From Blasia pusilla (Eukaryota; Marchantiophyta; Marchantiopsida; Blasiales): 64,000 nucleotides of DNA. The position numbers were made by a program, and so were the translations under genes. Positions 1 through 12,758 of the stretch are shown here, piece by piece (the first letter of the stretch is position 1; each line of letters opens with the position of its first letter). The notes beneath the pieces were generated by a model, which saw only the letters and a list, made by a program, of their open reading frames with translations, did not search any database and was not told the origin of the DNA. The stretch lies in NCBI GenBank assembly GCA_050084515.1, contig CM114275.1, positions 25,482,001 through 25,546,000 on the forward strand, in the 5' to 3' direction.

Positions 1-3000
1 GTTGTGCGGACTCTAAGGAGTAGTAGTGAAGGTTTCGAAATTCTAGAATCATGACAAGTGCTTCGACTGGAGCCCTCGTCGTCATAGCAGATGACGGTAA
101 TGCTCGCGAGCACCAATACGGCACCAATATATGTGTGCTCTGGCCCGTTCGTGGACAGTAGTGCGGGATTCAGAGAGGTCGACGGCGTACACAATCGAAG
201 CAGGAGGTGGGATCGTCAGGAAAGTAGGGTCGTCCTACAGGACTCGTCGGTTCTCGAGACCCGCATCGTTGGAGACTTAAAGTTCGCTTTTCCCCGGCCA
301 TGAATGATTAGGCTCAGTGCAGAAACTTACGCGATCGCAATCGGTCATTCGGGTCGAAGACTTGAAATGATTGAACGCCAGTCGACAGCACCTGGGGCGA
401 TCGCTTTGGATTACGCAGGGAGCTTTATTACCATCTTCTTTTCGGTGAGCCGTTGCTTTGTCCTTTCCTGAAGCTTACTAGCCTCCATTCATTTCTCCCA
501 ATGCACACCCAGAGGTGGAGGCAAAATCAGCTCCACTTATTACATCCTTCCCATAGAACTCCCAGATCAGTTCTCTCCGTGAGTCTACTGTCGACCCCAT
601 GGTCCCCACCCCACCCCACCCGCTGCCCCTCTCCTACTCTCTCTGGCAGGTATGCGGACAGGAAGAGGTCAAATCCGCAGCAGTGCGTTCAGGTTTTTGT
701 GGATTGTTAGACGCGAGTGGCGGACAAAGACTCGCTTGCAGAGGCTAATGCAGACGGGATGAACAGTTCAAATCCAAATCCAAGTACAAAAAATCATGAC
801 GGCTCCATCGAAATAGGCTGCGTGTGGCCTATTTTTATTAGACCCGTTTTAACTTCCTTGATGCACTTCTTCCCGTCCTCATTCTACGCAGGGCGTGTAT
901 GTCCTTGAAAGTTGAAACACCGCAGCCCTTTCGGCCCTGCCAGTGCAATAGATCAGATCGCCTCAAACTACTCTGCCACGGATCGGATCGACTCGACTTT
1001 AAAGATAGAGTCACGGTTTCCAAGCCAGTTCGTCGGGCGAGGGACGGACACCGCTCAAGCGCTGCGTACACTCGCAGTTAACACTTTCTCGTATGAAGTG
1101 GTCACCTCGTAGCCACGGCAGCATCACGCACTCCCACCCCGATCCAAAAGAGAATCAATTCAGCAGTTGCTCTTGGCAGTTGCCAGGAGAGCATCGATCG
1201 AGGGACTAACACGTTTCGATCTGCGCGAGCGATTTTTGTCGCCGTCTGGTGATGGTCGTCACCAAGTGTAGAGGAAATCAACACGCTGAAATAAAATCGA
1301 GTCCGTCATACACCGATAGGATGAAGTAGAATCGACTCTAGAAATCCGAGTTCATTTCAACGGATTATTTCGAGGGGGATCGAAAAGGTTTCTTATGGCT
1401 CAGGGAAATTATCGGGTTGAATTCATTTTATTCCTTCGCTGGTTTTATTTTCCTGTCGACCGGAACCGAACCCTACAGCTCTCATTTCCCGTTGGCTTAT
1501 TCTTCGACACCCCTGTTTCATCCACATTTGTGAATTGTGACATACAAGTCCTGCGATAAGTAAGGCACACGGATGCGAATCATGCTCCTTCATTCATCCA
1601 CGGCCATTTCGTCGAATTTGGCCGCAGCTTGAGGTCAGATGCGCGTATAATTCCATTCCAGTTGTCCCGTCGCATTCAGAGGCTGTTCGGAACGATGGTG
1701 CTGTTGAGCCCTGCCACATGCCAAGCCAACTGAGACAGCGTTGTCCGGATCGAAGGGCTCGCGAGGCCTTTAACCGGTGAGCGAGAAAATCGAATCCAGA
1801 GCGAGACTGTCACGGTCGTGATGGCGAATCTTTCCCTTCAGAGCTTTGCATACCTCCGGCTGCCGGCACATGTGCGAGGTGAGTTGCCGTGCTTCGTGCT
1901 CGCAGTGACATCCGTACACGAGGGACTTTTGGCCGAGCTTGCTGGTCTCCAAGAAATTTACCGCCTTGTCCGTACCCTCGAGAGGTCTAGATTTTGCAAT
2001 TTCGTGGTTTAGAAACGGAGGAGATGGCGGGTGCGGATAGAGACGTATGGAGCCCTGTTGCGTGCACGGATTGATAAACAGCTTGTTAGCTTTGCTCGAT
2101 GCCACTCGTTTCCTACAAAAGTAAGCGGCAGTCACTTGCAACGCCTGTTCTACGTTGATGGGGCCGGAGGTCGAGGGGTCCAGGAGTGCTCTCAGAACGG
2201 AGGCGGTGGATCGATTCGTCTGGATTTGGATTTCAGAACGCCGAATCGATCCAAGAGTGATTCAACGCTAGTAGCGGGAAAATCGCAGATTACTTCTGAA
2301 GAAGCTGAAGTCCGTGATGTACCTCCGAGTCTGCTGTGCCGCTTCATATCAGATGCGATTCTGATCGGGCGAACTACCGGTGCCGCAAGCCGATTCCACT
2401 CGAGGATGAATCCTTCCTGTACATGTACTGGTTTGGTGAATGGGGGGAGTCCTCACCTGGTATCGCATAGTTCTGGGAACTGGTGGGGTTGCAGGCGAAA
2501 GTAGGGAAAGATTTAAACACGGCACAGCAATTTGTGTCTGTGTCCAGATCTTTCCAAGCTGGAGGAAACTGACAGCACATCTGGAACCTTTGGAGTTTCT
2601 GTTGGCTGGACTCATTTGTACACAGGAAACTCGGTTCTCGTTGTATTAATCAAGCTCTAAAGGTAAAGACAAACCATGAAATAAAAGACGATGGGATAAC
2701 TCATCGCGCTCTAAATGGATTATGCTCGGGGGAAAGAGGTGCTGCGTAACTGGAACACATATCGAGACATTATTGTCCTACCTTATGGCGGTCCTGTTCA
2801 TCGATGGATCGATACATCGGTGGATGGACACAGAATGCGCCCCTCTGGAACAGTCCTTCGCGCTACATTTACTTTAACCGAGCCACGCTCGGCCCACGGA
2901 AGCGAACTGGCAACAGTCATCATGAATTTCCATCGAAGCGTGGTAGGCGATTTCCGAAGCCCGGAGAGACGTCCTCCGTCCATCGACTTCCAGGTCCCGG

Positions 3001-4520
3001 CCAAATTTTCCCCTTTTAGCCGCGAGAGATGCACTCGCGATTGTTCCAGCTGAAATCGGTAGGTCACTCGACCATGCTGATTCGTGATGTCATAATATAT
3101 ATTGGGTGCTCCTTGAGAGCTAGCTGTGCTGACCACCGCCTGTTGAGGCGGAGGTCTCGCGGATCTCACTAATCCAAAACTGACCGAGAGCCCGCTGGAC
3201 TCTCGTCCGAGACCGAACTCTTACTCTTTACGTTCGCGTGCGACAGGTTCAACTGACACAGCTCCTCAAACTCTGCGCTAATTCCTCGAGAACCTCGAGG
3301 TTGCGACTCTACCCTATCGGAGCTACTTTCCGTCCATACGCAAGGCCGCCGTCCACTATTCGTGAATATGCTATGAAACCGGAGAACTATGGCGCAAGTC
3401 GTCCAATTCCGAACGAACGTCGGAGCCCGGGCTTCATGGACCCTCTCCTAGCTTCCTCTGTTGTGCGGAGTCCGGACTTCAAATGCGTCGGGGGTCGTTC
3501 TCACTCGAAGTCAGTTGTAAAGCGGTTAAGGCTCCCACTTCAATGATTTGCTTTAACGCAAGCGTGAGGTTGTCTAGATTTGTCTCTAGAATACTCAGCC
3601 CGCCCTACCCCACACCGCCCGAGCTACAACAGTTCTCGGCAGCCACAGTAGCGGCCATCGCGTGAGACGAATTCTCTCATGAAGATCGGTCGTTTCGTAT
3701 TTGACCGCGGTGAAACCCGAGCAGCAGCAGCAGCAGCAGCAGCACAGCCGGCAGACAGATTCTCCGCTTGTCGTGTTCATGGGAGAGACAGTTCTAACGA
3801 GTTCGCGCCATCGACCGGTGCAGCTGGAGGAGAATGGCATACCGGTCTCGGAAAAGCAGACGCCACGCCGAAGATCGGGATGCGGACAACTGCATGGCTT
3901 TTCGCGGGCATGTGCGCGAATTTATTCCTCATGTCGCGCTCTCTGAACCCGTTCCCACGGCCATATCTGTAGCCCGGACCGATCGATACAAGGGACCTCC
4001 TTCTGTTTGCTGTGGCACACGTCGATAGTTGGAGTTCGGAAAGCCGAGGAGGAATCCGGATCCCACGTCTTTGAGACTAAACGACAACATGTGACAATGC
4101 CCACATGTTTCTTCGGCACTCGTCGCGAGGCGAAGAAGGTGGTGGTGTGTATGGTATATCCGCGGAAGCCTAAAGCAAACGCGACCCGAAGGCCACAATC
4201 GGACGGTCAAAACTGGCCTCGACTTCCAAGTAAACTTCGAAGCCACGCACACGAAAATTTTCCTCGTCCATGAAATTCGAGGGAGTTGTTGGGTGTCACC
4301 GATTTGTGTGTAATCCTCTCCAACCCTTTCCCACCTTATCGCCCATTTCTCCCTCCAATCCCAATTCACTCCATGCCCTTCACATGTCTTTCTCCCCATT
4401 CGATATGTCCAGTCGTCACACAAAGAGCATCCGGATCTTTTCCCGGACTCGCCAACCAAAAGATATATATGTGTGCGCGCTAAGAGATCTGGATACTATT
4501 TGTTGACCGGAAGTCTACAA
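1..4520. other. GC-rich island without a recognised gene
   Basis: This stretch is visibly richer in G, C and CpG than the DNA that follows it after about 4520, and I see no transposon relic in it. Several ORFs of 60-176 codons exist on both strands, the longest on the minus strand at 3929-4459 and on the plus strand at 2031-2504. None has a domain, motif or signal that I recognise, and they overlap one another in different frames. A GCA trinucleotide run lies at 3721-3744. The composition resembles the flanks of the MATE gene further right, so it may hold promoter, UTR, intron or non-coding RNA sequence of an unseen gene. No function can be given. Confidence 0.5.
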
Positions 4521-5978
4521 AGACACTACACGGGCTATGGAGTTGTTGGGCGGTGGTTTGAATGTGTAGTAGACCTTCAAACACAATCCGATGTTCTTTT
4601 GTACACTTTTTCTAAGCAAAAGTAGTTCAGGTAGATTTGCTCTCCCCTACCAAGAGAGGCATTCGATGTGACTTGGGAATGGGGAATTTAAGGAAGAAAG
4701 GGGGTTTTTCTTTTCCAAATACGATTTTTTTTTATTACGTTTTCCTTTTTCTAAGCAAAAGTTGACTATGTAGATCTCTTATTTTCGATGAAAACAAGTA
4801 TTCATTCCATATGAGTAGGGAATGGAGATTTCCATAGTTCATGAAAGGAGACATAGCGAATATAAAAATTACGCTTGGTGTGATATACACTAATGGGATC
4901 CTCTAAGACGGGATCAAAATAAAACAACACGAGGGTGGTCAAGGTTTCCAATGTATGAGGGTGATTCTATAAATATTTTATAGATTTCTGTGTAAAAAAA
5001 TAAAATCGTACTGGTTCAAGTACACACGTCAATTATGGAAAAAGGTATTTTCCAATAATAGTAATAAAAAAGGATTTCTTTTGCTCCTCAACTTATTATG
5101 AGGTTGGATTTCATTTACATGTGTCCTCCGATAACTTAAGGCCTCCGAGAAAATCAAATCCTTGAAGACAAATCTTTTACTAGACATTGTTAACATACTT
5201 CCTCTTTTATTCCAATTCTATATTTCTTGTTCATTTCATGGGCATCTTGAAATTACCTTTACAATCCTAAACATGTCAAAATGTAGGCTTTATTAAACTT
5301 GAAGAATGAATTAATTAACCTCCAAAAATTAAAACATGATATTTTAAATCACTTTTGAATTATCTTATTGGCTAAGAGGGCCATATCTCCAAAAGAGAAG
5401 AGTTTGAAAAATGAAGAGGCACTCTCCAATAATTATATAGATGTTGGATAAGATTGGCCTTTATCCTAGCAAGCCTCATTTAAAGTTGAGTTCATCCTAT
5501 CCACTAACGATGGATTGAAACCAATGGAAAGAGGATTGGAGCCAAATTTGGACCCGTAATTCCATGACGTTTAGGTTAAGTAGCACTATTGGGAACTTTT
5601 GTTGCGACTGTACCCCTACGGAGCTAGTTCATGCTTGAATAGTGTCCTTACTGTTGCAATAGAAGCCTTGGACGATTCATTTAATATACTTTTGTAAGAA
5701 CTGAATCCCTAGCATATGTTACCATAGCTAACATGATATTCTATTGACTTCGGATAATTTCATGTTCAAAAACCTATTTGGACCTTTGTTCATCCAGCTA
5801 TTTGGACTCCTATTGGGATTTTGGAAATGAAAACGTTCACCGTTCTTAAGGTTTGCGATCAAAAGAAAGACTTGGGCAAGGAGACATATTCGGGCATTTC
5901 AATAAGCATGATTTTCCCATAAGAAAATCTAAAATATTCAAGCACAGTTAATGATGATAATAAATCATGGATAGAAGG
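4521..5978. other. AT-rich DNA, no gene seen
   Basis: AT-rich sequence with no ORF worth calling. Around 5413-5445 it contains a stretch resembling the end of the 110-bp tandem unit at 43908-44130 (both share a block reading gcactctccaataat), so it probably contains decayed dispersed repeats. Confidence 0.4.
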
Positions 5979-6560
5979 TGTCATGATTTTTTTTCATAGT
6001 TCTCGTAACTAAACACGCCCCAATGCAATGCATCAGAATTCTAGTGGATTCATACTAGAATGTAAATACGTCCGAATCTTATGAGCAAGACATGAGTTGT
6101 AGAAGCAAGATAGAAGGTTTGAGGGATGTCACCCATGGTAATGGTTGTGATATGGAAGAATACGATGAGTAGTGGATGGAACTTGAGAAGAGCTCAACTC
6201 CCACAATAGTTGGATTCCAAGAAGAATGCAACCTAGCTTCAAACCTCATTGAGCATTTTGGGGTTCTCCAAATTCAAGGTCATATCAACTAGACCCAAGA
6301 CGCATTTTGAATGAGGAAGATGGAATTGGAAAGCTTGTGAAAATCTGATTCCAACACATTTAAAATCCAGAAAAAAAATGCATACGCAAAAGTCTTGAGA
6401 AAAACCCAAATGAGAGTTGGGGTTGTTGGCCACAAGAAGTAGCCCAAAAAGAATTCCTTGGATCAAGGAAAGGGAAGGATTTCACTAGAACCTCATTCCG
6501 CAACCTTGAACAATCTTCCCAAGGTTTTGACATGAACTCGAGCATGGTGATTATTTCTTC
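5979..6560 (+). repeat. Partial LTR-like repeat (family A, copy D)
   Basis: It begins with TGTCATG, the same start as the reverse complement of the solo LTR at 13976-14955. It then follows that family in order: a block like 'ctcgtaactaaacacg' (compare 'ctcataaccaaacg' at 8722), a block around a 'gcattt' motif near 6300, 'ggaaagcttgtgaaaatc', and a block near 6385 reading 'aaaagtcttgagaaaaacc'. The right end is unclear because similarity fades before the GA microsatellite. Orientation is given relative to the copy at 8713-9669. The ORF calls on the minus strand here are chance openings inside the repeat. Confidence 0.55.
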
Positions 6561-6612
6561 AAGGTGCGTCCTACCTGAAACATGACCAAGCAGGAAATAT
6601 GGTTAATCCCTC

Positions 6613-6615
<3 letters not shown>

Positions 6616-6691
<76 letters not shown>
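6616..6691. repeat. (GA)n microsatellite
   Basis: Uninterrupted GA dinucleotide repeat of about 38 units. Confidence 0.98.
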
Positions 6692-6692
<1 letters not shown>

Positions 6693-7102
6693 GAGATTCA
6701 ATAGAATATGTTAGATTCAATATTCAATGTGGAATTCTCTAGAGGTTTTTGCCAAAATTTATGGAATATTAGGATTAAGTATTTCCATGTAGGTAAGCAA
6801 ATTGGCGGTATATCACTGATAGGATGTCCGATAGGAAATTTTAGATTCAATATTCAAGAATAATCAAATATTTAGATTTTCCAAAACCTTTGTTTTAACC
6901 CACAACCCTAACATGGTTCACACCTTTCCAACCAATATTAGACTCATTTGCCCTTGAGACAACTTGGAGGAGTTTCATGGTATATTCTGCCCATCACGAC
7001 TTCCTCATCTTCCATTTCATGTATCTCACGGATCTGCATATCTTGAATCCCCTCATTTGCCATTTCATGTTTATGCAGCCTATCTTGCTACCCTTTTCTC
7101 AC

Positions 7103-7367
7103 CAAGGTTGCACAGAAATGGACATGTCCATGGACTTGCCATCCTATACCTTATCCCACATCCATTCATCTTAGCATCCCATCCCACCTACATCCCTATC
7201 GCCTCGTGAGGAGGGATGCAGGCCTTGGGAGGATACAGTCTAGGATTGGTTATAGGGCTACGTGCACGGCAGGCGCGATTGTGGAATGATGGCAGGTGGG
7301 CCCGCACACACATGTTCATATACATCCCTAGGGCCGACATAAGTGTACCGACACATATGCAACACTA
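7103..7367. mobile_element. hAT-like short inverted-repeat element, copy 1
   Basis: Left end CAAGGTTGCACAG and right end near TATGCAACACTA match the terminal inverted repeats of the copies at 25316 and 59283 (consensus CAAGGTTGCATACGGA). Just inside the left end is the family's palindromic word 'gacatgtccatgg'. About 265 bp long with no coding capacity. No clear 8-bp duplication survives. It abuts copy 2 directly. Confidence 0.6.
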
Positions 7368-7403
7368 CTAATGACTAGTTTCATGGTGTCTCTTACCCCT
7401 CTT

Positions 7404-7919
7404 GATGATAGTTGCAGTGAAACAAACTTGTCCATCCATGGGACGGACATGCCCAATAGATCCCCTCCCAAATTTTCAAATATTTTGGTGGCTTGTATGG
7501 ACTGGGGACGCAAGAATGAATGTGGGCTCAGATTAGGGGAGGTGGACACGAAATTACCAGGAAGCAAAAGGGTTTGCGGATTATAAGCCCTCGCTTGTCC
7601 CGTATCAAGCCCGCGCATGACCCTAACCAAGCCCACCTAAGATGGTGGAAGGCCCACATAGGGCCTACAACCACGTTGTATAAGGTCCCTAGGCCTATGT
7701 GCGGACCTAACTAAGGCTAGGCGGACTCCTCGCAGGCCATGCGCGGGCTCCATGGGGCTACCAAACAGATGGCAAGAATAAGCGATTGGATTTGGGTTGG
7801 AGGAGTGAGGTTTACATTGTAGGCGGGGTAGGCCTAGGTGCAAGCCACGAGAACCCACATAGATATCAATGTCCCTAAGAGGGAGATAAGTCTATGAATA
7901 CAAACTGTGTTCAACCTTG
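7404..7919. mobile_element. hAT-like inverted-repeat element with GC-rich core, copy 2
   Basis: The right end, 'ttcaaccttg' at 7910-7919, matches the family's terminal repeat. The left end, near 7404-7420, is a weaker match ('agttgcagtgaaac'). It is followed by 'ccatgggacggacatgcc', shared with the copy near 44700. The centre (about 7520-7860) is much richer in G+C than its flanks and full of short GGGCC/GGCCC words. The ORFs on both strands here are products of that composition; none looks like a known protein. Confidence 0.5.
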
Positions 7920-8712
7920 CTCTTGGCTTTTCGCTCTTGAGTAGGCTGAATGGTCTAACACCTTTGTTGCCTAATCCTCATCCTTGCTAGTGGGTATGGC
8001 CCTTTTCTCCTAATATTAGACTTAAGTCATATGCCTATGTTAGGTTTCCCGTGGGTTTTACCATCCCTTTTAGTCTTGTGACAAACTAGTTTCAGTTTAA
8101 ATTTGACTTTGATGCATAATACCAAGGTCTTTCTTCCTTTGACCAAAAATCATGACTAACTTTCGTGGTCCCGACAATCATGGATGTGATAGCCTTAGCT
8201 ATTCATGATAGTGACCTATTGAATGCAAGTTTCCGCAACACACAAGATATAGGTTCAAGGGAGTAAGTGCAAGACACATGGAAACAAAGACATTCCTTGG
8301 TAAGCATGCGTTTGAGGTTGCAAGTCATGATTGAAATCTTGGGAAGAACAAGAGACAAGAAAAGGATTTGAACAGATCACGGCTTAATTAGCTATCAATT
8401 CAATCCATACTCAATCATTTTGGCATGATGTGGGGTTTGTGCTTTTGAGGCAAGTTGGGAGCTTTAGGCAAATCATAAGGACGTTACGTTTATCCGTAAT
8501 TACCATACTATAACTAATTAAGGAGAACTCGGTATTCTCTAGCGCTAGCTATTATTCAACTTGAAATAATCTTTGATACATTGGCCACTCTAGAAATGGT
8601 GTGTCTCTTGCTCATTCACAATTGTGATGGGGTTTATCCAACACGAGTATGGTTAACTATTCAAAGCGTGATAAGAATTTGACAAAAGGGAAATATCTTC
8701 TCAAGGATTCAA
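7920..8712. other. AT-rich DNA, no gene seen
   Basis: Nothing recognisable apart from the 5-bp TTCAA at 8708-8712, which is the left target-site duplication of the solo LTR that follows. Confidence 0.4.
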
Positions 8713-9669
8713 TGTTTCAATCCTCATAACCAAACGTGCAACGATGCGACACATCAAGACTCTAGTAGGCTCACACTAGGATGGATGCGCATCGGAAAAG
8801 TATCTTGAAGGAGACAGGAATGTGAGACACGAACAAAGCTGAGTGTTTCATGTGTAATGGTCACGACTTGGGAAACTTGGACCAAACGTGAACTAAGACT
8901 TGAGAAGAGTTGAGCCTAAGAAAAAATGAGTGCCAAAGAGGATGAGAATTGGAATTAGAACTTGACTAGCGTTTGGGGTTCCATTGTGTTTTAGGTCGTA
9001 ACGGTCAAACCCAATATGCATTTGGGACAAGTAAGGGAGCATCAGAAAGCTTATGCAAATATAATTCTACAGCACTAAACATCTAGAAAAGGCGTAAGAA
9101 AAGATTGAAAAATTGCCCAAAAACTATCAGAAGGACAATAGAATGAGGGCCAAAAAGAGTAGCTTGAGCGGACTTTTGCAAAGGTAGATTGAGGTCGGAG
9201 AACTCCATAATTGTATATAAGGGGGAGGGTCTCCAAGGGTGCTGGTGACTGGAGGGTGAACCAAGGGCATGGAATGAATTGGGAGGTTGGCGTTGGAATG
9301 TGAACACCAAGCCAAGTCCAAGGGAGTGTATTCCGGAGATCACCCTTGGATTCCAATTTGTGACTCGTTTCTTGGGTCTTGGTTAGGAACTCATGCGAAG
9401 TCAATTAGATATCTAGAACCGCTAGGCATGTGACGTTGTTTTAGATGCCTAGACTATCCAAAAAGTATGTCCCAAGTCTAGAAAGACTTGCTCGTGTTGG
9501 AAATTGAGGAGCTTGGACTTGTTGTGCTTGATGAATGGGAAGCTGATTTACTCGAACCAAGATTTATGAGAGTGTGTTTGGATGTAGATAAGCAAAATGA
9601 TCATGCCTTATTGAACGTACATTTTTGCAACATTTGAGATTGACGTTCAAGAGAAGTAGGCGCGTGGCA
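8713..9669 (+). repeat. Solo LTR (family A, copy A) with 5-bp TSD
   Basis: 957 bp starting TGTTTCA and ending GTGGCA, so it has TG...CA ends as expected of an LTR. It is flanked by identical 5-bp repeats TTCAA at 8708-8712 and 9670-9674, which is the mark of retroviral-type integrase. It aligns along its length with the copies at 19339-20348 and (reverse) 13976-14955, with shared blocks such as 'gtttggggtt', 'catttgggacaa', 'gggccaaaaagag', 'gaccgctaggcatgtg'-like text and 'gtcccaagtct'. No internal retrotransposon sequence is attached, so it probably arose by LTR-LTR recombination. The LTR strand is arbitrary because no attached coding region fixes it. Confidence 0.8.
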
Positions 9670-9674
9670 TTCAA

Positions 9675-11659
9675 GATACCGACCAATTCCAAACCTCTTT
9701 CCATCTTTGAGGAGATGAATAAAACTCATTGAGTTGATTGTTACGATATCTTGTCTCCTTAACTCCATCCTTGATATGAATTATAAATGGACTTCAAATA
9801 ATGAAAGAATTTGACTTAGGAGAAGATACCAACTAGGAGGCACACACATGCACATCATGGCATATTTGTGCTTGGAAAATGAAGAGATTAGGGTTTTAAA
9901 GGAGAGAAAATGTCATGAAAAAAATGCTTTGTGTGAATCAAATAGAAGAGGTGTTTCTAGATCTCATAAGATGGTATAATAAGATTGAGTATTTCCTTTG
10001 ACCTCAATCATAAATTTTCTTAAATACATCTATGGAGTGATTATTTGATCTCACCCTTTGATATTTTTAAGTTGACGTTTATGCATGCTCAATCTTTAGT
10101 TGGACATATTATGCATAGGAAATAAGAAGTGTAAGAAGGGTCGAGCCAACCTTTCTAATATAGATTGAAGGAAAGGGTCAATCAAAAGTTGAATTGTGAA
10201 AGCTTTACTTGTGATCCGTGGTACCTCTTGAATAGTAAATCTTAAAATATACTATCAAGTTTTAGTGTCATTATGATTTATTTTTTTGAATGGGTTTTCA
10301 TTTTAGACTCAAGTTGGCCTCTAAGATGGTGACATCAAAATTTCAGCAAAACATTTTATTAAGAACGAAACTCAATCTTGCATTGAGGTCCAATTAGGGG
10401 TTGGTTGTGCTTAGGAGCATATACCATTCTTTCTCACTCATAGTGGTTCAAAGAACATGAGCAGAAATCCAAAACAAAGCTTAGGGTCGATACAAATAAT
10501 TGGTAAACAAAAAAAATCTGATTCAAATACATAAAACTTCAGGTTTTTTCCCTTCAAAATCAAAGGATTTTGTCATACTCTCAACTGAAATTCTCTTCTA
10601 CTCTAATTGCAAAATCTTAAACCTTTTCTTTCTCTTCAAAATATCTATGCAAAGTTTAGCTTTACAATCCTGAGTATCGTGGTTAGCCAACTTACCCAAC
10701 ACCAAAGCAAACTTTGATGGAGGGGTATTGGTTGTTTGTAGAGACCATGAGACATAGGCACGGATGTTTATGATTGGTACTCGAGAATCTATGGTTGATC
10801 TATGTGGGTAGAGTCAATGAGAATCAAAGTCTCCATTATCCATTGGCGGATCAATACGTTGGTTTTCCCAACCTAGTGCATGATGTTTTGGGGAATCCTT
10901 AGCCAACGCACTACGTTCTTAAAACCTTCCATGCCTTCAAAATTTTAGATTCTCATTGGAGACGATATACTCCAATTCCTGTCCTTCCAAGAGTTTCAAA
11001 TTCATCTTGATCAAGTAAAAAATCATGGTAGTTTGTACTATAATATACAGAGAGAAATTCATCATCACAAGCATTGATGATCCAAGAACACACTTGAGTT
11101 TAGATCACTTGCCTTCAAATTTGAAGGCAAGTTGTAGTCACATTGGAACCCCATTTCCTACTTCTTGCTACAACGAGATTGATGCCTTCAATTTTTGAGT
11201 TCATTGGGTCCTTAACTATGGCACGGCCCCAAAGACCCTAAGGTTGTACAGTAAATAAGGATGCTCATGGTTGAGACACCCTCGTATAATCAAATTCATA
11301 TCTCATGAGAAGGTGGAAGTGACGCTTCGTACAAAACACACAAAAGATAGATTAGTGGTGCAAACCAACACTACAGTGAATCACATAGAATCTTATGAAG
11401 TCTTGGTAGAAGGAGTAGTGTTGTAAACTTTTTATGGCTATAACTTCTCATAGAGCAGAGGTGCCTTTATGAGGTTTGAGAGAGGATCTTCAAGGTAATG
11501 TAGATGAGCACGAGAAAAAGGCTTGGAGAAGGGCTTTGCACCAATTTGAGATAAAATTGAGGAGATTGAGGTAGCACCAAGTATAAATTTATCATCCCCT
11601 GACAATGTAGACATCATACCAATTGTGTCGTAGTATCTAGATGAGGGTGTTGTGTCTCT
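9675..11659. other. AT-rich DNA, no gene seen
   Basis: About 2 kb without a recognisable gene or repeat boundary. It is probably decayed transposon sequence, but I could not assign it to a family. Confidence 0.35.
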
Positions 11660-11953
11660 TTGGAGGGATCAACACTAGATGTATTCCCATTTTGCAAGCA
11701 TGAGGTGATAGAGGAGAATGCAAGTGAGCAAACCATTAATGATGGTAATATATTTACGACGTTGATGGGGCCCTTCTCCTACCTTGGACCTATCGATAAC
11801 CATAAGGAAGAACTCCAATTCGAAGGAGGAGTTGAGGAAGGAGGAACTTTGAATAAAAATGCCACTATTCTACATAGAATGAGTCAAGCTTGGAGAGAGA
11901 TGCATAGTCAAGCAAACATCCCCTTGTTTGAGCCATCGTCGTGTAGAACATAA
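11660..11953 (+). other. Unidentified 97-codon ORF
   Basis: An open frame encoding an acidic, soluble-looking peptide with clusters of Glu and Asn and no membrane segment or motif that I recognise. Its residue use is more protein-like than that of most ORFs nearby, but it lies in transposon-rich DNA without a visible promoter. It may be a scrap of a transposon-borne ORF. Not called as a real gene. Confidence 0.2.
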
Positions 11954-12174
11954 AGGCTTATACCTCCATTCTTTTAGGGTGTCTAATTTTACCTATATAC
12001 TTAGATCATAAATCTTTCGAAGATTTATAAATTTTGTTATGTTTTACCCCTTGAATATATTGGTATTAATATGTTGGAGTTTTTTTTCTATTAAACCATT
12101 TGATCTTCCAAATTTCATTTCTAATCAAAAAACCTTTGTGCTCATACACATCGCTATTGAATCCACATCACTAG

Positions 12175-12269
12175 TCACATCTACACCACACAACATCAAT
12201 CTTCCCAACACACAGGTCAATCCAATCACAAATAAATATACTCATGCATCTATATCGACACCACACAAC
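12175..12269 (+). repeat. Dispersed repeat, first copy
   Basis: About 95 bp that reappears at 15329-15425 in the same orientation. Shared blocks include 'tcacatcta', 'ggtcaatccactcat'-like text and 'gaccacacaa' / 'gacaccacacaac' at the right ends. At the second copy this sequence leads directly into a double foldback. Family unknown. Confidence 0.55.
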
Positions 12270-12440
12270 AAAATCAGAGCAAAAACGGATGACATAGCCA
12301 AATCCGCTCTTGAATCTACATCGGCATATCCAGCCACGTACATCCATCCTCAACTATGAGGGTATTTGGATGCTAGCTCCTTAGTTCCTACTAAACGCAA
12401 AGCAAGAGAGGTGCTCCAAAGGCTCAAACATTACAAAGCT

Positions 12441-12758
12441 CATGGTTGCATAAAATGGATAAGTCTGTACCTAGGACAGATATGGACAGACAAGTCTTGA
12501 TATATCTGTAGACATAGATTATACGAGGTGTGGCCCACACTTATACTTCATGATGCAAGATAGGTCAATTCCGAGTGGGGAAATAAGAAGGGAGGGGGTG
12601 GGGGTAGAAGGAGGAAGAAACATGAAAGTATGGAACATGTATGCATAAGAAAGAAGGGGAAGGTAGGTCCCACATGGACAAGTCCTTCTATAAGACGGAC
12701 GTAAATCCATAGACATACACATGTCCACGGACTCACACTTTGTCCACATGCAATCTTG
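12441..12758. mobile_element. hAT-like short inverted-repeat element, copy 3 (inverted)
   Basis: Ends are CATGGTTGCATAAAATGG on the left and CACATGCAATCTTG on the right, forming an imperfect terminal inverted repeat. Read on the minus strand, the whole 318 bp parallels the copy at 59283-59566: the 'ggacatgt' words, a 'ggtcccac'-type block, a CT-rich middle and a 'catcatgaa.ataag' block all occur in the same order. The flanking 8-mers (acaaagct and agaaatat) match at only five positions, so the duplication is decayed or absent. Confidence 0.7.

Noticed and set aside
3929-4459. 176-codon minus-strand ORF in the left island
   Set aside because: No recognisable domain, no supporting splice or promoter signal, and competing ORFs on the other strand.
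6616-6691. Regular short repeat considered as a CRISPR-like array
   Set aside because: It is a plain dinucleotide microsatellite without spacers. No CRISPR arrangement exists in the window, and the DNA is eukaryotic.
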